Of a DNA stretch of 20,258 nucleotides, positions 14,736-20,258 are shown piece by piece. The stretch covers positions 1 to 20,258 of the forward strand of contig CAZPBC010000036.1 in NCBI GenBank assembly GCA_964584775.1, in the 5' to 3' direction. The position numbers and the translations under genes were made by a program. Each line of letters opens with the position of its first letter. The stretch's first letter is position 1. This DNA is from CAZPBC01 sp964584775. GTDB taxonomy: Bacteria > Chlamydiota > Chlamydiia > Chlamydiales > SLFE01. The notes beneath the pieces were generated by a model. The model worked only from the letters and a program-made list of their open reading frames with translations. It had not been told where the DNA came from and searched no databases.

Positions 14736-15608
14736 ATGTTTAAGAAAATTTTTACTTTAACTTTTTTGCTGTGTAGTACTGTTTTTGGTGCAGTCTATGC
14801 AGAGAATGTTCCTGTCGTGTTTATCCACCGAGGGGACTCAGACTACTTAGTCCACAGCCTTGAGCAGGCACTCAAGCACAACGACCGTGTGATCCTCATT
14901 GGGGACAGGTCGAATGAAGGCTATGCAGGTGTGGAGCACCACTCTTACAAGAGCTACTTCAGCAGCGCGAACGAATTTGAAAAGCTGTATAAGAACAAGC
15001 ACAAGTCCTCCAACGCCTACGATTATGAGCTCTTCTGCTTTCAGAGATGGTACATCTTAAAAGAATTCATGCAGGCCCAAGGTCTTTCTGCGGTTTTCTA
15101 TGCCGACTCAGACGTGATGCTCTACTGTGACGTGACAGACGAGTATGACCTCTTCTCAGAGTACGATCTTTCGATGATCCGTATGGAGAAGAGTTGCTCT
15201 GGCCACAGCTCCTTCTTCACTCTCGGATCTCTTTCAGAGGCGTGCCAGTTCATCACGCGTTTTTACCGCTCTTTCAGTACCTACAGTCAGAGATACTCGC
15301 ACATTTCAGACATGCAGGTCTTTGAGGCATTCCGCCAATCTAGAAATAAAGCAAACATCCCTATGGGGCAGCTCCAGGACATTGCTGATGGGGGACGCTT
15401 TGATGTGAACATTGGCTTGAGCGAAGGAGCCTATGAAATGGAAGGGGGGGTCAAGAAGATCGTTTGGGTCAGTGGACAACCCTACTGCTACCACGCTGGT
15501 TATGACCGTAAGGTCCGCTTTAAGTCACTCCACTTTCAAGGAAACAAAAAATCTTTGATGCAGAAGTTCAAAGAAAAGAAAACAACTGAAGAAGTGATGA
15601 GTCAGTAA
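14736..15608 (+). CDS. Exported GT-A-like glycosyltransferase
   Basis: I choose ATG 14736 (290 aa) because GGGAGGAG lies just upstream and the protein then opens with a clear signal peptide (MFKKIFTLTFLLCS, cleavage after VYA, residue 22). The frame stays open to 14670 but the extra codons fall in the promoter. The mature protein begins VPVVFIHRGDSDYL, then ALKHNDRVILIGD, a typical Rossmann-like start of nucleotide-sugar transferases. Residues 119-126 read AVFYADSD, with Asp124-Ser-Asp126 as the DxD metal and nucleotide-sugar motif. A conserved-looking FCFQRWYILKEF lies before it. Sec export of a GT-A transferase is unusual because sugar nucleotides are cytoplasmic, so a role outside the bacterial cytoplasm is suggested. 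A hairpin follows. Confidence 0.8.
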   Translation: MFKKIFTLTFLLCSTVFGAVYAENVPVVFIHRGDSDYLVHSLEQALKHNDRVILIGDRSNEGYAGVEHHSYKSYFSSANEFEKLYKNKHKSSNAYDYELFCFQRWYILKEFMQAQGLSAVFYADSDVMLYCDVTDEYDLFSEYDLSMIRMEKSCSGHSSFFTLGSLSEACQFITRFYRSFSTYSQRYSHISDMQVFEAFRQSRNKANIPMGQLQDIADGGRFDVNIGLSEGAYEMEGGVKKIVWVSGQPYCYHAGYDRKVRFKSLHFQGNKKSLMQKFKEKKTTEEVMSQ

Positions 15609-15618
15609 GTGGTTCTGT

Positions 15619-15644
15619 GCTGCGGGAGAACTCTCTCCCGCAGC
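15619..15644. terminator. Hairpin between convergent genes
   Basis: A perfect 11-bp stem (GCTGCGGGAGA with its complement) encloses a 4-nt loop (ACTC), 10 nt after the stop of the glycosyltransferase and 4 nt from the stop of the convergent hydrolase. There is no T-run on either side, so it is a GC-rich bidirectional terminator candidate of non-canonical form. Confidence 0.6.
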
Positions 15645-15648
15645 TAAA

Positions 15649-16515
15649 TTACGCGTGTTTCCGGATATCTTCTACCCACTCTTTTACGACACTTCCTGCT
15701 CGGGCTGAAAAGAGAATGCCCACATGCCCACGCCAAGGGATGGTGCATTGGTACTCCGTATCCCCTTGTGACGGATCGCGAAGCACACTATCTGGTCCGA
15801 AGATCCAGTCAAGAGATCCAGCGAGGGTTCTAAAGTCAATGCAAGGGCCCGCCTCTTCGTCAGTTGCGAGGGCTTTGACTCTCACATCTAGAGCTTTCAT
15901 CTGGTCTACAATATCAGAGTACATGAAGCGTAAAGGGTGTTGGGTTTCCGACTCTTCTGTCATTCGAATGCGTCCAGCAAGGCTGATGACCGAGCGGTAC
16001 TCAATATTTTCATGACTGGCCCCCTCTTTCATGAGAGCTTTTCGCAGCGCTAGATGGACTCCTTTCGAATGACCTAAGAGGATAAGTTTTCCTGTTCGAT
16101 CTGCTTTTTTAAAGACTTTACTGACTCGTTCGAGGACTTGATCGAGCTGCTCCATTTCCGATCCATCGTGCTTGATCGTTCCTGTGAAAATCGGAAGCGG
16201 ATGTTTCATTGAAGAGAGGATCGAAAGGAGGGGGAGAAAGTCAGCTTGGCTTCCATAGAGACCGTTGAGACAAACGATGGCGACATCATTTGTTTTCTTA
16301 GCTGAAGAGGGGAGGGTCTCAGGATTCACTCCGTAATAATCGAAGCTTTTCCTTGTCCAGTCAAAATAGACGTAGACTGTTTGGAGGCCGGCGTAGATCA
16401 TCGACAAGATATCGAGAGCGATGAAAACGATGACTTTAATACCGAGTTTAACTTTGCCGCTGAGGCCAGAATATTGAGATGCGATGGGGGCTAATTGAGA
16501 GATTTCTACTGTCAT
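15649..16515 (-). CDS. Membrane-anchored alpha/beta hydrolase
   Basis: This is a 288-aa protein. Residues about 24-50 are hydrophobic (IKVIVFIALDILSMIYAGL), giving an N-terminal membrane anchor. The hydrolase part has the oxyanion strand AIVCLNGLYGS (79-89), the nucleophile elbow GHSKG with Ser150, a likely acid at Asp236 (GSLDWIFGPDS) and the catalytic His264 in WRGHVGIL. This completes a Ser-Asp-His triad in the correct order. A lipase, esterase or thioesterase is likely; the substrate is not evident. AGGG lies five bases before the ATG. It is convergent with the glycosyltransferase and divergent from the cupin gene. Confidence 0.85.
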   Translation of the reverse strand: MTVEISQLAPIASQYSGLSGKVKLGIKVIVFIALDILSMIYAGLQTVYVYFDWTRKSFDYYGVNPETLPSSAKKTNDVAIVCLNGLYGSQADFLPLLSILSSMKHPLPIFTGTIKHDGSEMEQLDQVLERVSKVFKKADRTGKLILLGHSKGVHLALRKALMKEGASHENIEYRSVISLAGRIRMTEESETQHPLRFMYSDIVDQMKALDVRVKALATDEEAGPCIDFRTLAGSLDWIFGPDSVLRDPSQGDTEYQCTIPWRGHVGILFSARAGSVVKEWVEDIRKHA

Positions 16516-16530
16516 ATTGCCCTAAATCCT

Positions 16531-16573
16531 AGGTTAAAATAACCTTGAAGTCAATGGGTAAAAAAGTTTAGAT
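16531..16573. promoter_or_regulatory. Inverted repeat and promoter between hydrolase and cupin genes
   Basis: A perfect inverted repeat AGGTTA-AAA-TAACCT spans 16531-16545. It abuts TTGAAG (16545-16550), which is 17 nt from TTAGAT (16568-16573), a plausible promoter for the cupin gene. The repeat lies only 16 nt from the start of the reverse-strand hydrolase and could regulate both. Confidence 0.4.
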
Positions 16574-16607
16574 TCTTCATGAGTTTAATTTTAATTTCGG
16601 AGGAAAT

Positions 16608-17024
16608 ATGAGTAGTTTATTAGCACGACTTACCGCGATTTTGTTACCAATACTCTCTCTCCATGCACAAGAGGGAACTGAATCCGCAAACACTCATAGT
16701 GTCTTCCAGTTTGAAAATGAATATGTCAAAGTGTGGAAGTCTGTCATAGCTCCCAACGAGCCTGTCGACTTTTACCGTCACGAATGTGGCTCGATTCTAG
16801 TGGGACTGAAAGATGGAGTTCTCAATAAAGTCGATGAAAATGGAGAGGTAGAGGTGATTGCTGTCGAGGCTGGAAAAGCCTTCTGGATTCCCTCTGAGAG
16901 AGAGTCTCCCACTCATTCGGATGTCAACGTCGGGGCAGACCCTCTAGAAGTGATGTTTATCGAGGTGAAAGCAGCCGAAGCGGCTGAGTCCTCTGAAGCG
17001 GATCAATCTACTGAAGATGAGTAA
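16608..17024 (+). CDS. Exported small cupin-like protein
   Basis: This is a 138-aa protein with a signal peptide (residues 1-20, LHA-QE). The body reads FENEYVKVWKSVIAPNEP, then FYRHECGSILVGLKDG with His58, then AGKAFWIPSERESPTH with His103, then PLEVMFIEVK. This succession of strands, with the first motif His and a late His, fits a single-domain RmlC-like cupin. The usual HxH pair is incomplete, so metal binding is uncertain. The tail is acidic (EAAESSEADQSTEDE) and probably disordered. A GGAGGAAAT Shine-Dalgarno precedes the ATG. The function is unknown; such cupins can be binding proteins or enzymes. Confidence 0.75.
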   Translation: MSSLLARLTAILLPILSLHAQEGTESANTHSVFQFENEYVKVWKSVIAPNEPVDFYRHECGSILVGLKDGVLNKVDENGEVEVIAVEAGKAFWIPSERESPTHSDVNVGADPLEVMFIEVKAAEAAESSEADQSTEDE

Positions 17025-17036
17025 GTTATAACTATC

Positions 17037-17065
17037 TTGACAGCCTGAAAACTCCTGCGTTATGG
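17037..17065 (+). promoter_or_regulatory. Candidate promoter for the SnoaL-like gene
   Basis: TTGACA (17037-17042), 17 nt, TTATGG (17060-17065), about 50 nt before the ATG at 17115. The flank TTGACAGCCT is the same as at 14670. Confidence 0.45.
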
Positions 17066-17114
17066 GTAAGGTAATAGCACGATTTCCTCTACTCAAATTA
17101 ACAGGAGGTGTTTT

Positions 17115-17549
17115 ATGGGAACTAAAGAAAATATGGTGGTTGCAAAGCGCCTGTTCACGGATGTCTTTACCGATGGACAGGAGTCACTACTCAATGATTT
17201 GCTAGCGAAAGATGTCGTTTTTTCTGATCCTTCAAACCCCCAAGTCCGTAGCGGTTTGTCGGATTTTACCCGTCTTGAAGAGGCTTACCGGGAAGCGTTT
17301 CCAGATAAGCGACTCAAAATCGAAGATCTCATTGCGGCAGACTCGAAAGTGATTGTCCGTTGGTCCTTCGAAGGAACCAACACCGGTCGGTTTGAGGGGC
17401 GCTCTCCATCGGGAATGCCTGTACAAACCACAGGGATCACGATCTTGACCTTTAAAGGAAAAAAGATCCAAGAGATCCATCAACAATGGGATGAGCTTTC
17501 GTTCCTTGAGTGTTTAGGGGAAGCGCCCTCTTCTCGATGGGCTGCCTAA
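17115..17549 (+). CDS. SnoaL-like / ester cyclase family protein
   Basis: This is a 144-aa cytoplasmic protein with the length and pattern of the SnoaL-like polyketide-cyclase superfamily (NTF2-like fold). It opens with ENMVVAKRLFTDVFTDGQ. DVVFSDP follows, then LEEAYREAFPDKRLKIEDLIA, VIVRWSFEGTNTGRFEG, GITILTFKGKKIQEIHQQWDEL. Most members outside polyketide clusters have no known substrate. A strong AGGAGGT Shine-Dalgarno precedes the ATG, and a promoter and terminator bracket the gene, so it is probably monocistronic. Confidence 0.85.
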   Translation: MGTKENMVVAKRLFTDVFTDGQESLLNDLLAKDVVFSDPSNPQVRSGLSDFTRLEEAYREAFPDKRLKIEDLIAADSKVIVRWSFEGTNTGRFEGRSPSGMPVQTTGITILTFKGKKIQEIHQQWDELSFLECLGEAPSSRWAA

Positions 17550-17563
17550 AAAGCATCTAGATC

Positions 17564-17589
17564 AGGGGGGGCGTTGAGCTCCCCTTTTT
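17564..17589 (+). terminator. Rho-independent terminator after the SnoaL-like gene
   Basis: A 9-bp stem including G-T pairs (AGGGGGGGC region with GCTCCCCTT) around the loop GTTGA is followed by a short T-run. It lies 14 nt after the stop and touches the stop codon of the convergent FadL-like gene. Confidence 0.65.
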
Positions 17590-18898
17590 AGTATTTACCG
17601 ACAAACTGAATGGCCAAGTGGTTCGGGTTGGACTTGATCTTTCCTTGGACGTTACCACGGTACTGGTTACCTTCTGTGTCGGTGGAGAGTTCGATCGGAA
17701 TGGTGCGTAAGAAATCGTGGCTGTACCCGATCTCTAACCGTAGACAGGGGTGGAAATCCCAGGACCAACCAAAAGCACCGCGGATGCTCTCTGAGGCGTA
17801 GAAAAGAGGGTGCTGCATACCTGCAGGGGAGTCTTCGTAACTGAGTCCAAAACGGATCATCCAATCACGGCAGCAGGGAGTGTACTTTCCTCCTATCGAA
17901 AGTCCAAAGGTGTCTTTTAAATCGAGCTGGTTTTTGTTTTCGGTGGCATCACCATAAATGACATTCAAGTTGTCGACTTTTCCCCACCCATGACGGTTGA
18001 CAGTGAAATTGAATTGCCATTCGTCGTTACAGAAATAGTAGAGACCAGCCCACAAGAGATCAGGTGTCGCCCATTTGATTTCAGCGCAGGTGTTGTGGTA
18101 GCTGTGGGTTTGTTCTGCAACGTAGTTGCCCACTTCTCCATAAGTAAAATGTGTGGAGCCTTGGAGGTGGTGTCTCACTTCTGAGCGGTAGCCTAGACCG
18201 AGCCGGACGTTCCAACAGGCCTTGTAGAGAAGACCGGCAGTCCAGCCGACATCCCAGTCATGGGTACGGAGTTTTTCTTTCCCATCTTGCTCAGAAGGCG
18301 TTCCCTCGTTGGGGTCAATTTCGAAAGCTATGAGGCCAAAGTCTATCGCACGGTCGAGATCGAGGCTGAGGTATTGAAACTGCGCACCGACGGCGAGAGC
18401 GAGCACATCGTGAAAACTCCAGGAAATTGAGGGGTTGATGTTGATCGATTTGATGTCGATCATCGTCCCGTAGTAGCGGCCGATCCAACTGTCTTTGTAG
18501 GAGTGGCGTGTCTGCCAAGGGTTCGTGATACTTAGGCCGAGGTGGATGTTGTGGTCTAGGCAGTAGATGCCATAGAGGCCACCCACAAAGTTGTGGTTCT
18601 GTACACCCCCTTGTGTGGTATCCCCCGTGAGATTGTCTCCGACCGCATTGCTTCCGACTCCATCGGTAAAGCAGTCTACCGGAAAGAAATAGGCGCCGCT
18701 GATGATTCCTTGGCAGTTGTGGTAGTAGGCTGTTGTCGCTGGATTGTAAAACTGAAAGCTGATGTCTTCGACGCCGGCGCTGACACTTGCATAGGACTCA
18801 GAGAGAGCAGAGGTGGAAACCGCTCCCTGATAGAAGAGTTCAGAGGCGAGCAGGGTCGGAAACAGGGTGGTGAGAAGTAAAGACTTCATTTTCAGCAT
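17588..18898 (-). CDS. FadL/OmpP1/TodX-family outer-membrane channel
   Basis: FadL-type proteins are 14-strand barrels that move long-chain fatty acids or other hydrophobic compounds across the outer membrane. The 436-aa protein has the family length, a signal peptide (ending near LLAS, residue 19) and the N-terminal hatch pattern SAGVEDISFQFYNPATTAY, with the family NPA at 52-54. It also has ITNPWQTR, WIGRYYG and SININPSISWSF, all typical of the family, and a C-terminal aromatic residue (FVGKY). An obligate intracellular bacterium could use it to take up host lipids. ATG 18898 has no clear Shine-Dalgarno; ATG 18889 is an alternative that keeps the signal peptide. Confidence 0.9.
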   Translation of the reverse strand: MLKMKSLLLTTLFPTLLASELFYQGAVSTSALSESYASVSAGVEDISFQFYNPATTAYYHNCQGIISGAYFFPVDCFTDGVGSNAVGDNLTGDTTQGGVQNHNFVGGLYGIYCLDHNIHLGLSITNPWQTRHSYKDSWIGRYYGTMIDIKSININPSISWSFHDVLALAVGAQFQYLSLDLDRAIDFGLIAFEIDPNEGTPSEQDGKEKLRTHDWDVGWTAGLLYKACWNVRLGLGYRSEVRHHLQGSTHFTYGEVGNYVAEQTHSYHNTCAEIKWATPDLLWAGLYYFCNDEWQFNFTVNRHGWGKVDNLNVIYGDATENKNQLDLKDTFGLSIGGKYTPCCRDWMIRFGLSYEDSPAGMQHPLFYASESIRGAFGWSWDFHPCLRLEIGYSHDFLRTIPIELSTDTEGNQYRGNVQGKIKSNPNHLAIQFVGKY

Positions 18899-18909
18899 GA
18901 AGTACTTAT

Positions 18910-18939
18910 AATTCGAATTTTACAATTCTTACAAGAATT
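18910..18939. promoter_or_regulatory. Two adjacent palindromes upstream of the FadL-like gene
   Basis: AATTCGAATT (18910-18919, perfect) and AATTCTT-AC-AAGAATT (18924-18939, perfect arms) lie 12-41 nt upstream of the start at 18898, where an operator or a leftward promoter would be. The surrounding sequence is AT-rich, so part of the symmetry may be chance. Confidence 0.35.
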
Positions 18940-19046
18940 TTTCGACTGTTTGGGTGCTAGAGAACACCTGCGAAACTGCGAATCATTTTTTCAATATCCG
19001 ACAAGAACGCACCTGTTTGCTCTAGTGCTCTTTACAAGCTCTTAAC

Positions 19047-19076
19047 TTGTGAGTCATGTTAATAATATGTTATTAT
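19047..19076 (+). promoter_or_regulatory. Candidate promoter for the RasGAP-like gene
   Basis: TTGTGA (19047-19052) and TATTAT (19071-19076) are separated by 18 nt and lie 30 nt before the ATG at 19107. An imperfect inverted repeat (TAATAA with TTATTA) overlaps the spacer and the -10 box. The Shine-Dalgarno is poor. Confidence 0.4.
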
Positions 19077-19106
19077 AGTTGCAAAATTTAATCATGGTAA
19101 ATAGTT

Positions 19107-20222
19107 ATGCAACGTTTAAGAAGATCCTTTTCGGGAAGAAGCCTTCGTTTTGATACAGATGCGATCCAGCGTGAGGAAGGGCCTCCGTCTGCGAGAGTTC
19201 CGCGCCGACGCAATTCGACGGAAGGGATCTCTAGAGACACTGTCGCAACTTTGGTGGGCGGAGTGGTCGTTCAAAAGTTCAAGAAAATTAAAGATGCGAA
19301 TGATTTTTATGACGTCCTTAAGAAGTTTCTCCAATCTGGAGGTAATGCAACGGATGCGAAAGTGGTGCATTATGTTCATAGGCGTAAATTTGCTAAGCAG
19401 GTCTGGACTCGGCTGATGTTGGATAAAACAGTGAAGCCGCCTAAAGAGATTTTATTGGACGCGCTCCCTCTTTTAGATCGAGGCCCGATTTTTGATCGTT
19501 GCTTAGAGCTTCTTTTGGAGCAGGATCTTTCTGCGGATGAGATTGACAAAGTTGTCGTCGAGATCAATGGCGACAATGCCATTTGGGTGAGGCTGATTCG
19601 CAATGAGGCAGAGAAGGTGAAGGCGGCGAGCGACCTTGAGGATGCGAAAGCTTCCTTTTTAAGAGGAGAGTCGGTCTTTATCCATCTTTTAACTCACCGC
19701 TTTCGCCCCTCGTTTGAACCTGTTTTAAAGATGGCAGGAGGACCCACTTTTGATAAGATAATACGTCTGCCTGAATGTAAAGGTAGAGATCGAGAAGAGC
19801 AGGTCCTCAGTGAAGTAAACCAAACTCTCTGCAATGCGATCTTTGCATCACGGAAGTTTCCGGTAGAAGAGAAGAATTTGCTGAAAGAGATGATGGAGGC
19901 GATTGAAGAGGTCCTTCCTGAAGAGCAGCTGGGGCGACGTTTTATTGTTGGGCTTTTTATTTTGCGCTTTTTGAGTCCTTACCTCGTATCGCCCAAGGTT
20001 CGCGAAAGTTCTGGTGATACCGAGCATGATCTAGGGCCTTATGGGACAAGAATCGCGATCGATGTCTCAAGAATCATCCAATTTACGGCAAATGGATTGG
20101 ATGCGAGCGACTCAAAGATAGGAAAACTTCAGTACGCTTTCGAAGAGAGACCTCTTGAGGCCAGAAAAAAACTCATTCGAACGTTGCTAGGTAAGATCAC
20201 AGGGACTAGACTATCAGGATGA
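19107..20222 (+). CDS. RasGAP-domain protein, putative host-directed effector
   Basis: This is a 371-aa protein without signal peptide or membrane span. The first 45 residues are basic and disordered (MQRLRRSFSGRSLRF, VPRRRNSTEG), as is common for type III substrates. Residues about 175-366 align by eye with the p120GAP/neurofibromin RasGAP domain. SFLRGESVFIHLL (Arg186) sits at the arginine-finger loop (FRATTLAS in p120GAP). GLFILRFLSPYLVSP (Arg287) matches GFVFLRLICPAILNP. RIIQFTANG (Gln325, Asn329) matches SVQNLANLV. The spacing between the two arginines, 101, is close to 114 in p120GAP. RasGAPs speed GTP hydrolysis by Ras-type GTPases, which this type of bacterium is not expected to have, so the target is probably in the host. 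The Asn in the PAILNP motif is Ser here. The stop overlaps the next start as ATGA. Confidence 0.85.
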   Translation: MQRLRRSFSGRSLRFDTDAIQREEGPPSARVPRRRNSTEGISRDTVATLVGGVVVQKFKKIKDANDFYDVLKKFLQSGGNATDAKVVHYVHRRKFAKQVWTRLMLDKTVKPPKEILLDALPLLDRGPIFDRCLELLLEQDLSADEIDKVVVEINGDNAIWVRLIRNEAEKVKAASDLEDAKASFLRGESVFIHLLTHRFRPSFEPVLKMAGGPTFDKIIRLPECKGRDREEQVLSEVNQTLCNAIFASRKFPVEEKNLLKEMMEAIEEVLPEEQLGRRFIVGLFILRFLSPYLVSPKVRESSGDTEHDLGPYGTRIAIDVSRIIQFTANGLDASDSKIGKLQYAFEERPLEARKKLIRTLLGKITGTRLSG

Positions 20223-20258
20223 AGAAAGTTTTTGTCACTGGCTACTTAGGGTTCATTG
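20219..20258 (+). CDS. NAD-dependent epimerase/dehydratase-like protein (partial, first 13 codons)
   Basis: The ATG shares ATGA with the stop of the RasGAP-like gene. The 13 visible codons read MKKVFVTGYLGFI, the start of an extended short-chain dehydrogenase (TGxxGFIG nucleotide-binding loop) such as a sugar-nucleotide epimerase. The rest lies beyond the window. Confidence 0.6.
   Translation, partial: MKKVFVTGYLGFI

Overview
The window looks like part of the chromosome of an intracellular, host-associated bacterium, most likely a Chlamydia-like organism (Chlamydiota outside the Chlamydiaceae). That placement is an inference. It rests on Inc-like proteins with a bilobed hydrophobic segment, several eukaryote-like domains in otherwise unrecognised proteins, small tandem outer-membrane barrels and mid-range GC. 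A Legionella-like host-associated bacterium is not excluded. I see no tRNA, rRNA, CRISPR array, transposase or phage gene.

Left part (1-7077). A reverse-strand gene that runs off the left edge has the His-Asn-Gln-Cys order of CE-clan (Ulp1/YopJ-like) cysteine proteases. Next comes a tandem duplication with a unit of about 1.75 kb. The ancestral order was [secreted 35-residue-repeat protein] - [kinase-like Inc-type membrane protein] - [tag]. The duplication left two full kinase-like paralogues, one intact repeat-protein gene (left), one intact tag gene (right), and a decayed 5' piece of each at the junction (about 3984-4308). Tag is coupled by an ATGA overlap to an unrecognised 251-aa protein.

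Middle (7074-12820). A reverse-strand pair encodes a 782-aa protein with a PI3/PI4-kinase-like catalytic loop (GDTHTRQ...DLG) followed by a small protein with one leucine-rich-repeat-like segment. Facing it are two tandem outer-membrane barrel genes. The first has an in-frame amber codon (TAG, codon 87) in otherwise well-preserved coding sequence. A reverse-strand Ntn-hydrolase (C45/C69-like) overlaps the second barrel gene tail to tail.

Right part (12821-20258). A forward unit encodes an exported unknown protein and a class-C beta-lactamase/NylB-like serine hydrolase. Next are an exported GT-A-like glycosyltransferase, a membrane-anchored alpha/beta hydrolase (reverse), an exported cupin, a SnoaL-like protein and a FadL/OmpP1-type outer-membrane channel (reverse). 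The last complete gene encodes a protein whose C-terminal half matches eukaryotic RasGAP domains, including the arginine-finger position and the FLR-like motif. It overlaps the start of an NAD-dependent epimerase/dehydratase-like gene cut by the window edge.

Taken together, the window holds several candidate host-directed proteins: a protease, two kinase-like membrane proteins, a lipid-kinase-like protein, an LRR-like protein, an exported glycosyltransferase and a RasGAP mimic. Envelope proteins and ordinary hydrolases lie between them. The effector roles are inferred; the motifs are visible in the sequence.
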